Shown: positions 18,837 through 27,087, numbered from the stretch's first letter. The stretch is 64,000 nucleotides of DNA from CAILZL01 sp050181835 (GCA_050181835.1 JBFXCU010000008.1:1-64000), one strand, 5' to 3'. A program made the numbers and translations. Notes: a model not told the origin generated them from the sequence alone.

Positions 18837-20393
18837 ATGTCATTAGTGCTTAATACCAACACCGCGTCACTTAACTCGCAGCGCAATCTGTCGAAATCGC
18901 AAATGAGTTTGTCCAACGCGATGGAACGTCTATCATCCGGTCTGCGTATCAATAAAGCTGCTGACGATGCCGCCGGTCTGGCCATCTCCAGCCGTATGAC
19001 AACCCAGATCAATGGTCTTAACCAAGCTTCGCGTAATGCCAACGATGGTATTTCGCTGGCCTCTACCGCTGAAGGTGCGTTGTCAGAAGTAACTGCCAAC
19101 TTACAGCGTATTCGTGAACTGGCGGTGCAGGCTGCCAACTCCACCAACTCATCTTCTGATCGCGCTGCACTGGATCAGGAAGTGCAACAGCGTTTGCAGG
19201 AAATTGATCGTTCTGCCCAACAGACTGCGTTTAACGGTCAGAAGGTGCTGGACGGTTCATTCGGTAATGCCACTTTCCAAGTAGGTGCCAACGTTGGTGA
19301 GACCATCACCATCGGCTTGGGTACCAGCGTGCGTACTTCTGCCATTGGCAAAACCGCTGACTATGTCGGTACTGCTGCCTATGACTCTACCAAGGCGGTG
19401 GGTGCGCAAGGAACTGGTGTGGTGGCTGCGACAGCGTTGGCTTCGGGTGATTTGACGATAGCAGTCGGTACGGGATCGGCGATCTCGGTCGGTGCGTCTT
19501 CCGATCTTAGCTCAGGTACTGGTAATGCAGGTCGTACAGCAGGCAGTGCCTACTCCAAACTGCAGGCGATAAATTCTGCCAGCATCCCCGGACTGACCGC
19601 TACGGCGGATACTACCGTATCGTTTGACTTTACCAATATTGCTACGGCATCAGAAACTGGTTATTCATTGTCGATCAATGGTCAAGCTGTTTACAGTGCT
19701 TACAATGCGGTAAGTGCGGGCTCAGATCTGACCGGCAGTGCGGTTGCATTGGCAATCAATTCCAACTCGGCTGCAACGGGTGTAACCGCTTCTTATGATA
19801 GCGTGACTGCACGCATGACCTTAAATGCTGCTGATGGTCGTAACATCACCCTGAGTCAGACTAGTGCAGTAACTGTGGGTGCTGGCTTTGGTGCCACGAC
19901 AGGCAATAACAATACGGTTAACGATGCGTTGACAGCCATTACTACAGCAACTGGTACGGCTGTGTCCAATGTGTATGCGGGCACGATCCGTTTGACAGCC
20001 AATGAAAGCATTACTCTGGGCGGCGCTCACGAAACCTATGCCGGTTATGCTGATAGCCAGCAGATGGCGCTGGGCAGCTCAGCCTTGAATAGCGCGTCAG
20101 TCACCTCGGTGGCCAATGCCAACACCACCATCACTCGTGTTGATGCGGCATTGTCATCGGTTAGCAGTCTGCGCAGTACCTTGGGTGCTATCCAGAACCG
20201 CTTCCAGTCAGCCATCAACAGCACGGATGCCACCACGGAAAATCTGACCGCTGCACGTAGCCGAATTCAGGATGCTGACTTCGCTTCGGAAACGGCCAAG
20301 ATGACCAGTGCCAACATTCTGCAACAGGCAGGTGTGTCGGTATTGGCGCAAGCCAACTCGTCACAGCAGTCGATTCTCAAGTTGCTGCAGTAA
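18837..20393 (+). CDS. fliC: Flagellin
   Basis: Filament subunit of 518 residues. N-terminal D0/D1: SLVLNTNTASLNSQRNLSKS, ERLSSGLRINKAADDAAGLA, and LQRIRELAVQAANSTNSSSD, which includes the residues recognised by TLR5 in other proteobacteria. C-terminal D1/D0: LGAIQNRFQSAINS, RSRIQDADFASETAKMTSAN and VLAQANSSQQSILKLLQ. The middle of about 270 residues is rich in A, T, S and G and is the surface-exposed variable domain; no cysteine was noticed. The ATG at 18837 follows AGAGGAG with good spacing; the frame is open 13 codons further upstream. Only one flagellin gene is present in the window. Confidence 0.97.
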   Translation: MSLVLNTNTASLNSQRNLSKSQMSLSNAMERLSSGLRINKAADDAAGLAISSRMTTQINGLNQASRNANDGISLASTAEGALSEVTANLQRIRELAVQAANSTNSSSDRAALDQEVQQRLQEIDRSAQQTAFNGQKVLDGSFGNATFQVGANVGETITIGLGTSVRTSAIGKTADYVGTAAYDSTKAVGAQGTGVVAATALASGDLTIAVGTGSAISVGASSDLSSGTGNAGRTAGSAYSKLQAINSASIPGLTATADTTVSFDFTNIATASETGYSLSINGQAVYSAYNAVSAGSDLTGSAVALAINSNSAATGVTASYDSVTARMTLNAADGRNITLSQTSAVTVGAGFGATTGNNNTVNDALTAITTATGTAVSNVYAGTIRLTANESITLGGAHETYAGYADSQQMALGSSALNSASVTSVANANTTITRVDAALSSVSSLRSTLGAIQNRFQSAINSTDATTENLTAARSRIQDADFASETAKMTSANILQQAGVSVLAQANSSQQSILKLLQ

Positions 20394-20437
20394 TGAAGCA
20401 GTGAGTATATGAACCCAAATTCTACTTCGGTAGCTGG

Positions 20438-20485
20438 GGCGGTGGGTGTCGTAAGACACTCATCGCCTTTGGCGTTGATTTTTAT
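20438..20485 (+). terminator. Terminator after fliC
   Basis: A fully paired 13-bp stem (20438-20450 with 20455-20467; GGCGGTGGGTGTC against GACACTCATCGCC, two G-U pairs) closed by a GTAA tetraloop of the GNRA type, followed after a short gap by GATTTTTATTT. The stem is strong and its place after a highly expressed gene is right; the T-run begins about ten bases late, so it could also act as an mRNA 3'-end stabiliser. Confidence 0.75.
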
Positions 20486-20571
20486 TTAATAACCTCGGGT
20501 CAGAACAGGTTGCTGGGGAACATACACTGTGTCGGTATCTGAGTGGGTTTGGTTCGGTAAGGAGATGAGTC

Positions 20572-20913
20572 ATGGCTATTGATGCTTCGCAGCTAGGTCG
20601 TGTTCCTGTAAATATTGAAACGGCACCGGAGGTGCCGCGTACTGCCGTTGTTAGCAGTCACTCTGCGCCAATAGAGGATGCCAGTACTGCAGATGTGGCG
20701 GCTGCGTTGCAGCAGTTACAGGCGGCTTTTTCCAGCGCTCCTAATCCGGAACTCAGTGTGGATTATCTCAGTGGGCTGTCGGTAACGACTGTACGTTCCG
20801 TGTCTACCGGGGAGGTGGTGTATCAGCTACCCAATACCCGCGTGGTGGAACTGGCACGGCTTATCAAGGATGGTGCCTCATTGTCTTCGTTAGGACTTGA
20901 TGCCAATGCATAA
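20572..20913 (+). CDS. flaG: FlaG family protein
   Basis: Small protein of 113 residues. The C-terminal part, PELSVDYLSGLSVTTVRSVS and TGEVVYQLPNTRVVELARLI, is the FlaG domain; the first 50 residues are variable. FlaG proteins between fliC and fliD influence filament length in other bacteria; the mechanism is not known. AAGGAGA precedes the ATG. Confidence 0.92.
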   Translation: MAIDASQLGRVPVNIETAPEVPRTAVVSSHSAPIEDASTADVAAALQQLQAAFSSAPNPELSVDYLSGLSVTTVRSVSTGEVVYQLPNTRVVELARLIKDGASLSSLGLDANA

Positions 20914-20927
20914 CATAGGGGAAATTG

Positions 20928-22343
20928 ATGCCTGTTACTGACTCCACTTCATCCAATTCCGGCGGCGTACTGCAATCACTGGGTATAGGTTCCGGCTTGG
21001 ATATTAGCACTCTGGTAACTGAACTGACTACCGCAGAAATGAGTGCGCCTAATGCGCGTATCACCCGCGCGCAAACCAGTGTCACCACTCAAGTGTCTGC
21101 CATGGCAACACTCAAGTCGGCACTGTCAACATTTCAGTCGTCACTTAGCAAACTGCTCAGTGGTTCTGGTTTTTCTGCACGCAATGTCAGTTCCGGTGAT
21201 GACAGTGTGATGACCGCTACCGCGACCTCTTCGGCGGCACTGGGTAACTACCAGGTGCAGGTACAGCAGCTGGCGCAATCGCAACAATTACTGTCAGGAA
21301 ATTTTGCCAGTGGTGCCAGCACGGTGATTGGCACCGGTACTTTATCACTGGGTAGTGACGGAAATAACTTCTCAGTCACCATCGACAGTAGTAATTCCAC
21401 CTTGGCTGGCATTCGTGATGCCATTAATTCAGCCAGCGATAACCAGTCAGTTAGTGCGACACTGGTTTATGGGCAGAGCGGCGCCCAGCTGGTACTGTCT
21501 TCGTTGAAGACCGGCGCTGATGCCGCGATGACAATAGAGTCTACGGGCGGTGATGGTGGCTTGGCTCAACTGACTTATGGCACGGATAATATCGGTAACT
21601 ATACGCAGCAACAGTCGGCGCAGGATGCGATCGTGTTTGTTTCTGGTGTGGAGCGGCATAGTTCTACCAATCAGGTGGCCGATGCTATTGATGGTGTGAC
21701 ACTGAGTCTGGTAGATAGTGACCCTGGTACCAATATCGCGCTTAAAATCACCAACGATAGTGAGCACGTTGTCAGCTTGGTGCAATCATTCGTGACGGCA
21801 TACAATACGCTGCAAACCAGCGTTAAATCGCTGGATGCCTATGACTCAAGCACGGGCGAGAAAGGCGCTTTGTTCGGCGATTCGATGTACGCTAGCTTGA
21901 AAGCCCAGATCCGGCGTGCAGTGACTGATTCCGTAGCAGCGGTTACTGGGCCGTATAATTCATTGGCCGCATTGGGTTTGACTCACAGCATCGACGGTGT
22001 CCTGAGTGCGGATGAAACCAAGTTGCGTGCCGCTCTGACCGCTGATTTCAAAGCGGTAAGTCATGTTTTTTCTGGCGCTAACGGTGTGGTGGCCAGAATC
22101 AATAAAAATATTACTACTGCACTACTTACTGGTGGTGCGGTTGCGACGCGTAAAGCGACATTGACGACGCGCCAAACTGCAATTGACAGCGAAAAGTCAT
22201 TGATCGAGTTGCGTACTGCGAAAGTTAAAGAACGTTATTTACTGAAATTCAACGCCATGGATTCCTTGCTGGCACAGCTGCAGAGCACCTCTACCTATCT
22301 TTCTCAGCAGCTTGATGCGCTGAATCGCGCTAGTAATTCTTAG
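20928..22343 (+). CDS. fliD: Flagellar filament cap protein FliD
   Basis: HAP2, the cap under which flagellin folds into the filament; 471 residues. N-terminus with LQSLGIGSGLDISTLVTELT, middle with YQVQVQQLAQSQQLLSG, and a C-terminal helical region ending YLSQQLDALNRAS. The ATG at 20928 is preferred over an in-frame TTG three bases earlier, with AGGGGAAA upstream. Eleven bases after flaG, so in the same transcript. Confidence 0.97.
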   Translation: MPVTDSTSSNSGGVLQSLGIGSGLDISTLVTELTTAEMSAPNARITRAQTSVTTQVSAMATLKSALSTFQSSLSKLLSGSGFSARNVSSGDDSVMTATATSSAALGNYQVQVQQLAQSQQLLSGNFASGASTVIGTGTLSLGSDGNNFSVTIDSSNSTLAGIRDAINSASDNQSVSATLVYGQSGAQLVLSSLKTGADAAMTIESTGGDGGLAQLTYGTDNIGNYTQQQSAQDAIVFVSGVERHSSTNQVADAIDGVTLSLVDSDPGTNIALKITNDSEHVVSLVQSFVTAYNTLQTSVKSLDAYDSSTGEKGALFGDSMYASLKAQIRRAVTDSVAAVTGPYNSLAALGLTHSIDGVLSADETKLRAALTADFKAVSHVFSGANGVVARINKNITTALLTGGAVATRKATLTTRQTAIDSEKSLIELRTAKVKERYLLKFNAMDSLLAQLQSTSTYLSQQLDALNRASNS

Positions 22344-22354
22344 GTGTTTGGATC

Positions 22355-22381
22355 TTAAGATTGGATGAATATTGCCGATAG
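22355..22381 (+). promoter_or_regulatory. Sigma-28 (FliA) promoter of fliS
   Basis: TTAAGATT, 11 bases, GCCGATAG. The -10 element matches seven of eight positions and the spacing is exact. The predicted start near 22388 gives a leader of about 50 bases before the fliS ATG, which argues against the longer open frame that begins at 22372. Confidence 0.83.
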
Positions 22382-22440
22382 TTTCCCTAAGCAAGTGGCC
22401 ACTATGGCAGTGGCACAAGATTGGTGGAGCGTTCTGCAAG

Positions 22441-22860
22441 ATGGCCGGTTATCCTCAAACGTCGAGTATCGCTGCATATAAAAGCGTCGCAACCCATGGA
22501 GCTGCGCTTGAGGCTGATCCCCATCAACTGGTGCTGATGCTCATGGATGGCGCCATGGATCGTCTGGTCAGCGCCAAGGGTTGCATCGAGCGTGGCGAAA
22601 TCGTCAAGAAAGCAACGCTGCTACATCGAGTAGGTGCCATTCTCGATGAGCTTCGTTGCAGCCTCAATCATTCGGTGGGCGGTGAATTGTCAGCGAATCT
22701 TGAGCGCTTGTATGACTATATGACGCGGCGGATATTAACGGCCAACACCAACAACGATGTGACTGCGACCGATGAAGTAGTGCGCCTGTTGAGCGATATC
22801 CGTAACGCTTGGGCGGCCATTCCACCCGCCTTCCGTACTATCCAGAAACAGGGTCAGTGA
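22441..22860 (+). CDS. fliS: Flagellin export chaperone FliS
   Basis: Cytoplasmic four-helix chaperone for flagellin, 139 residues. Typical segments are AAYKSVATHGAALEADPHQL followed by VLMLMDGAMDRLVSAKG, and LSANLERLYDYMTRRILTAN. The ATG at 22441 fits the family start; the frame is open 23 codons upstream but that part overlaps the sigma-28 promoter. Confidence 0.95.
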   Translation: MAGYPQTSSIAAYKSVATHGAALEADPHQLVLMLMDGAMDRLVSAKGCIERGEIVKKATLLHRVGAILDELRCSLNHSVGGELSANLERLYDYMTRRILTANTNNDVTATDEVVRLLSDIRNAWAAIPPAFRTIQKQGQ

Positions 22861-22862
22861 TC

Positions 22863-23183
22863 ATGCGTAGTTTAACTATTGAGTCCATGTCAGAGGCTGC
22901 GGCCAGGCAATTGATGATGCCTTATCTGGAGCGCATCTTGGAATTAACCAACAAAATGGCGCAGCTGGCCTTACAGGAAGAGTGGTACGAATTGCTGGAT
23001 TGTATGGACGAGCGTGCCCAGCTTATGCAGCAACTATCGCTTATGGCAACGGATCGGGATGACAAAGTGGTGGCAGCACTGAGTAAGTCGGTATGTGAAT
23101 CCGAGCGTGCCATGAACAAAATCATGGCGCATGCGATCATCAGTGCTCGCGAGCCAGGTGCCGAGCAACGCCTGCGTGGCTAG
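22863..23183 (+). CDS. fliT: FliT-like flagellar chaperone
   Basis: Helical protein of about 106 residues starting two bases after the fliS stop. Features are LERILELTNKMAQLALQEEW and ELLDCMDERAQLMQQL, the usual FliT pattern of a short helical bundle with a W near the first helix end. FliT proteins are chaperones for the FliD cap. Sequence similarity within this family is weak, so the call rests on length, helix pattern and position after fliD-fliS. Confidence 0.75.
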   Translation: MRSLTIESMSEAAARQLMMPYLERILELTNKMAQLALQEEWYELLDCMDERAQLMQQLSLMATDRDDKVVAALSKSVCESERAMNKIMAHAIISAREPGAEQRLRG

Positions 23184-23203
23184 TGACTGATATTTGACGC
23201 AAT

Positions 23204-23776
23204 ATGTACGAAGGCATTGACACCGTTGTGTTGTTTGAAGAGCTGGCCTATGAGGAGGCCATGCCGGTGCGGTGGCTGGCTTACAGTGAGCCACTGTCAG
23301 CCTCCATGCGGCGTGGTTTTCACGAGCGCAACCTCAAGCTGCTGCAAACCTGCATCTTGCTGGACGAGCATGTGCAGGCAGATAAATCTGATGAGCGCTC
23401 TCCCTATCATGCCGATATTATCCGCTTGGATATGAAGGTCAATCTACTCTTGGATCTTGTGGGGCACTTGCTTTCAGCCAGTCATCCATTGCCGGATGCC
23501 TTCCCCATTCGCTTTAATGCTCAGGGCGCAGTGTGGAAGGATGCGGCGCTTAGCGGCGCCGCTGAATCGACGGGGGTGCTGGAGATTCACCTACACCAAA
23601 ATCTCTTTGATCCATTGCGTTTCCCTGGCCAACTGGTGTCAGTCAGCGCGAGCGGTTTGGTCAAAGTCAAGTTTGAAAGTCTTGGTGATGCTGTGGCGGA
23701 TTTGATCGATAAGTTGGCGTTTCGCCGCCATCGTCGTCATGTCGCTGTAGCAAAGTGCACGGGCCGGGATAATTAG
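23204..23776 (+). CDS. Probable atypical PilZ-domain protein of the flagellar cluster
   Basis: Protein of 190 residues, 20 bases after the fliT-like gene. The N-terminal 60 residues contain PVRWLAYSEPLSASMRRGFH and a helix; the centre has a long heptad-like helix (DIIRLDMKVNLLLDLVGHLL); the C-terminal 80 residues are beta-rich (GVLEIHLHQNLFDPLRFPGQ, SGLVKVKFESL). This layout recalls the tetramer-forming atypical PilZ proteins such as Xanthomonas XC6012, encoded near fliS-fliT, which have the long helix and lack the standard c-di-GMP-binding motifs. I do not see the standard RxxxR or D/NxSxxG motifs here. Its place suggests a link between c-di-GMP signalling and motility; the assignment is by architecture. 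Confidence 0.65.
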   Translation: MYEGIDTVVLFEELAYEEAMPVRWLAYSEPLSASMRRGFHERNLKLLQTCILLDEHVQADKSDERSPYHADIIRLDMKVNLLLDLVGHLLSASHPLPDAFPIRFNAQGAVWKDAALSGAAESTGVLEIHLHQNLFDPLRFPGQLVSVSASGLVKVKFESLGDAVADLIDKLAFRRHRRHVAVAKCTGRDN

Positions 23777-24172
23777 TCGGTTGCCTTCTTGCCGCTGCCA
23801 AAGTTACTTGTGGTAGTTCGTCAAAATTTGATCGTTTGGTTGTTGCGACTGTGTGTATCGTCAGAAAATAATCGACGCGATAGCTGAGTTTTCATCTTAA
23901 TTTGCGCAAAGCGTCAACAGATTGATGACACTCGCCAGAATCTCCGGCATGGATTAGGCGGTCTTGCGAAAAAATCATGGGCATATTTAGGGGATTGCCT
24001 TATGAGGCAGCTGTCGCTTTGTAAGGCATTCGCTGAAAAACACATCTAAAGCCTTATAAACCTCGTGTATCTCAATGATTCATATTGCAATGCTTGTGTC
24101 AAAGTTGCGACGCTACAGTCATTGGTAGTGATTTACGCGCGTTAACAACACAGATAAGCGCGAGAGGCAATG
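23777..24172. other. Control region upstream of the fleQ-like gene
   Basis: About 396 bases with no gene. No sigma-54 or sigma-28 promoter was found, as expected for a master regulator read by the housekeeping sigma factor, but no clear sigma-70 promoter could be chosen either. It contains three copies of GCCTTA (23997-24002 plus, 24022-24027 minus, 24051-24056 plus), the first being part of TGCCT-TATG-AGGCA, a short inverted repeat. Confidence 0.6.
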
Positions 24173-25696
24173 ATGGACAAGCACCAAAGTTTGCAAGCGG
24201 TAATATACGACTGCGATGTGGAACGAGCCGCACAGCTGGGAGAGTTGTTGCGTCAATTACACTATCAGCCCTTGGTCATGGACCATGCTGCGCTGGTGAG
24301 CACGGTTTTGCAGGCTGGAAAATCAGAACAAGTGCTGATGATAGGTGATGTGGCTGATCTGCCTGACTGGTCTGAGTTGGGAGCGGCCTTGCGTGAAGCG
24401 CTGTGCGACGTGTCAGTAATCAGTTATGGCTCAACCTATATTGCGGATGAGCTGGCGGCGGTGGCCGGTGCGCAGCGCATTACCCGCTTACGATTCCCGT
24501 TTACGGCGGAACGGCTGGCGCAGGCGCTGCACCATCCATTGGTACAAGCGGAGCAGGATACTGGGCCGTTGGCCTTGCCTACTGGTGTATCACCAGCTAT
24601 CCGCGAAGTGAATCGCCTGATCAGGCAGGTTGCAGTGCATGGCTCCAGTGTATTGATCCTTGGCGAATCTGGTAGTGGCAAGGAGTTGGTTGCGCATGCT
24701 GTGCATGATGCCAGTCCACGTCGGCAGCGATCGTTTGTTGCCATCAACTGTGGTGCCATTCCCAGTGAGCTGCTGGAAAGCGAGCTGTTTGGTCATGAGA
24801 AGGGGGCGTTTACCGGAGCGATCACCGCCCGCAAAGGTCGTTTCGAGATTGCCGAGGGCGGCACCTTGTTCCTCGATGAAATTGGCGACATGAGCATGAC
24901 CATGCAGGTGAAGCTGCTGCGCGTGTTGCAGGAGCGGGTATTTGAGCGCGTCGGTAGCCATACGCCGATCCGTTGCAATGTGCGCATCATTGCCGCGACC
25001 CACCGCAACCTTGAAGAATGCATCAGCAAAGGCAGCTTTCGTGAAGACTTGTACTATCGCTTGAATGTATTTCCCATTGAAATGCCACCATTGCGTGAGC
25101 GTGGTGAAGATCTACCTTTACTGATTAATGACTTTATTAAAATGAATGCCGCCAACGGGCGTGCACGGTTGCAGTTTCAGTCACGCGCTATGGCTGCCTT
25201 GGCGGGCTATTCCTGGCCGGGCAATGTGCGAGAATTGGCCAACTTGGTCGAACGCCTATCTATCTTGTGTCCCACTGGCAAAGTAGATGTGGTTGATTTA
25301 CCGGCTCGCTACCGGCCCAAGGATTGGCAACCAGAGCTGTCGGAGACGGAGGCGACCGATGCGCAGAAGAGTAATACGCAGCCAGCAGATGCAACCGCCG
25401 ACACTTCGTTCAAATGGCAGTTGTCTGCAATTGAGCAGGGTGTACTGCCTGATGAGCAAGCGTTACTGTTGATGGATAGCTCGAATGGAACGGGCGTCGA
25501 TAGTCTGCCGGCACGAGGATTAGATTTGCGCACTCATTTATATGACATTGAGCGCACCTTGATTCGACAGGCGCTGGAGCGTTCTGGTGGAACCGTTGCG
25601 CAGGCGGCTAGACTGTTACAGCTACGTCGAACCACATTGGTGGAAAAGTTGCGCAAATTTGAGTTACTGGATGATCGAGTGGCGTCAGAGATTTGA
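24173..25696 (+). CDS. fleQ: Sigma-54-dependent flagellar master regulator, FleQ/FlrA type
   Basis: Enhancer-binding protein of about 507 residues. Residues 1-115 form a degenerate receiver-like FleQ domain without the phosphorylation Asp set. The AAA+ domain has Walker A GESGSGKE (about 165), the sigma-54 contact loop GAFTGA (about 212) and GTLFLDEIGDM. The C-terminal Fis-type helix-turn-helix has GGTVAQAARLLQLRRTTLVE, very like FleQ/FlrA. It is expected to start the cascade by activating the sigma-54 promoters found here, and to be held in check by FlhG. The c-di-GMP-contact motifs described for Pseudomonas FleQ are not obvious. GAGAGG is better spaced for the second ATG (24173) than for the one at 24170. 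Confidence 0.93.
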   Translation: MDKHQSLQAVIYDCDVERAAQLGELLRQLHYQPLVMDHAALVSTVLQAGKSEQVLMIGDVADLPDWSELGAALREALCDVSVISYGSTYIADELAAVAGAQRITRLRFPFTAERLAQALHHPLVQAEQDTGPLALPTGVSPAIREVNRLIRQVAVHGSSVLILGESGSGKELVAHAVHDASPRRQRSFVAINCGAIPSELLESELFGHEKGAFTGAITARKGRFEIAEGGTLFLDEIGDMSMTMQVKLLRVLQERVFERVGSHTPIRCNVRIIAATHRNLEECISKGSFREDLYYRLNVFPIEMPPLRERGEDLPLLINDFIKMNAANGRARLQFQSRAMAALAGYSWPGNVRELANLVERLSILCPTGKVDVVDLPARYRPKDWQPELSETEATDAQKSNTQPADATADTSFKWQLSAIEQGVLPDEQALLLMDSSNGTGVDSLPARGLDLRTHLYDIERTLIRQALERSGGTVAQAARLLQLRRTTLVEKLRKFELLDDRVASEI

Positions 25697-25768
25697 CGGT
25701 CTGCGCAGTTGCAGCGTGTCGTTGAGCGGCAAATAGACCGGTAATCGTTGCGGGTAGTCGCCGCATGT

Positions 25769-25783
25769 GGCAATAGCTTGCCG
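25769..25783. promoter_or_regulatory. Inverted repeat, candidate enhancer site for the flrC-like gene
   Basis: GGCAATAGCTTGCCG, with GGCAA and TTGCC arms around four bases. It agrees at 13 of 15 positions with the repeat at 8003-8017 and lies about 110 bases upstream of the sigma-54 promoter at 25893. A half site, GCTTGCCG, also abuts that promoter at 25886-25893. Confidence 0.6.
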
Positions 25784-25892
25784 CCATAAAATGTCAATCA
25801 GCCAAGAATTGGCCGCCACCACTCATTACTTTGTGAACTACTGCTCAGATCAGCGGTAACACTTCACCACCTGACCGTCACCCACGCTTGCC

Positions 25893-25909
25893 GGGGCATG
25901 GATATTGCT
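25893..25909 (+). promoter_or_regulatory. Sigma-54 promoter of the flrC-like gene
   Basis: GGGGCATG-GATA-TTGCT with exact GG-N10-GC spacing. The predicted start near 25920 leaves about 33 bases before the ATG at 25953. The longest open frame (TTG at 25905) starts inside the -12 element and is therefore rejected as the start. Confidence 0.85.
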
Positions 25910-25913
25910 CTGT

Positions 25914-25942
25914 ACCTATGTAACCGAACTGGTACATAGGGT
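25914..25942. repeat. Imperfect palindrome at the predicted start of flrC transcription
   Basis: ACCTATGTAACC (25914-25925) pairs with GGTACATAGGGT (31-42 of the same hundred) with one bulged base on each side and a five-base spacer. It covers the predicted transcription start near 25920 and the AGGG that may serve as ribosome binding site, so it could be a repressor operator or a leader hairpin. Confidence 0.55.
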
Positions 25943-25952
25943 AGCGATTGCA

Positions 25953-27071
25953 ATGGTTACAGAACAACGAGATTTTGATGGTCTTTCGTCAAACGTTAAC
26001 AAGTCTGATGCGCACGGGTCTGTTGGTGATGCGAGCACTCGTGTTGATGATCCATCACAGTTTGACGCGGCTTTGTCGCAGCGTGTTGAGCCTGCGTGGT
26101 TACGTAATGGCGGTGACCTAGTCGCTTGTGCGGCAGAGTCACAGCGACTGGTAATACTGGCCCGGCGCGTTGCCGCCAGTGATTGCACGGTATTGATCAG
26201 CGGCGAATCTGGTACTGGCAAAGAGGTGATGGCTCGTTACATTCACAGCAGCTCAGCGCGTGCACAGCAGCCATTCATTGCCGTTAACTGTGCGGCCATC
26301 CCTGACACCATGCTGGAAGCCATGTTGTTCGGTCATGAGCGCGGCTCATTCACCGGCGCGCATGCGGCTAATCCTGGAAAATTCGAATTGGCGCAGCATG
26401 GCACCATCTTGCTGGACGAAGTCAGCGAAATGCCCTTGGCACTACAGTCAAAATTGTTGCGCATATTGCAGGAGCGGGAAGTAGAGCGACTGGGTGGTCG
26501 TCACAGCATCGCGCTGGATGTCCGCGTGTTGGCAACCACCAATCGTTCGCTGCGTGCAGAAGTCACTGCCGGACGCTTCCGCGAAGATCTTTATTATCGA
26601 TTGAATGTGTTTCCTTTGCATATTTCACCGCTGCGTTTGCGCCGCGATGATGTATTACCGCTGGCTATGCGTTTACTCAATCAACGCAGCCGTCCCGGCA
26701 GCCGTATTCCTGCGTTGAGTGCTGATGCAGCACATCGACTGTTGACCTATTCGTGGCCGGGCAATGTTCGCGAACTGGATAACGTCATGCAGCGGGCGCT
26801 GGTTTTTGTAACTGATCAATTAATTGATGCCGAACATATCCAATTTGAGCAGGACATTCCACCGTTACTTGCTACTGGCCAAGTCGGCTCATCGGCTCCA
26901 GCATTGTCTGATTCGCTTGAGTTTACCGAACGCGGTTTGATTATCGATGCGTTGCAGGCTGGTAATGGCAATCGCCGCGCTGCTGCTGAACGTCTGGGAA
27001 TCAGCCAGCGCACGCTGCGTTACAAACTGGCACGCCTGCGTGATGCTGGCGTGGCCGTGCCTGCTGCTTGA
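25953..27071 (+). CDS. Sigma-54-dependent activator, FlrC/FleR-like, without receiver domain
   Basis: Enhancer-binding protein of 372 residues. The first 55 residues are polar and low in complexity and show none of the receiver landmarks. The AAA+ domain has Walker A GESGTGKE (84-91), GSFTGA (131-136) in place of GAFTGA, and GTILLDEVSEM; the C-terminus has a Fis-type helix-turn-helix, GNRRAAAERLGISQRTLRYK. FlrC and FleR are normally about 100 residues longer because of a receiver phosphorylated by FlrB/FleS. No such kinase is encoded next to it. It sits directly before fliE, where flrC lies in other polar flagellates, and probably activates the second set of sigma-54 promoters. Confidence 0.87.
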   Translation: MVTEQRDFDGLSSNVNKSDAHGSVGDASTRVDDPSQFDAALSQRVEPAWLRNGGDLVACAAESQRLVILARRVAASDCTVLISGESGTGKEVMARYIHSSSARAQQPFIAVNCAAIPDTMLEAMLFGHERGSFTGAHAANPGKFELAQHGTILLDEVSEMPLALQSKLLRILQEREVERLGGRHSIALDVRVLATTNRSLRAEVTAGRFREDLYYRLNVFPLHISPLRLRRDDVLPLAMRLLNQRSRPGSRIPALSADAAHRLLTYSWPGNVRELDNVMQRALVFVTDQLIDAEHIQFEQDIPPLLATGQVGSSAPALSDSLEFTERGLIIDALQAGNGNRRAAAERLGISQRTLRYKLARLRDAGVAVPAA

Positions 27072-27087
27072 GTTGAGGGAAAAGTAA

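Noticed and set aside
25766..25780. TGGCAATAGCTTGC as a sigma-54 promoter
   Set aside because: GG and GC are separated by nine bases, not ten; the strict spacing rules it out. The same bases form the inverted repeat reported instead.
27000..27087. Sigma-54 promoter at the end of the flrC-like gene for fliE
   Set aside because: No GG-N10-GC site with a TTGC-like -12 element was found; cotranscription with the activator gene is simpler.
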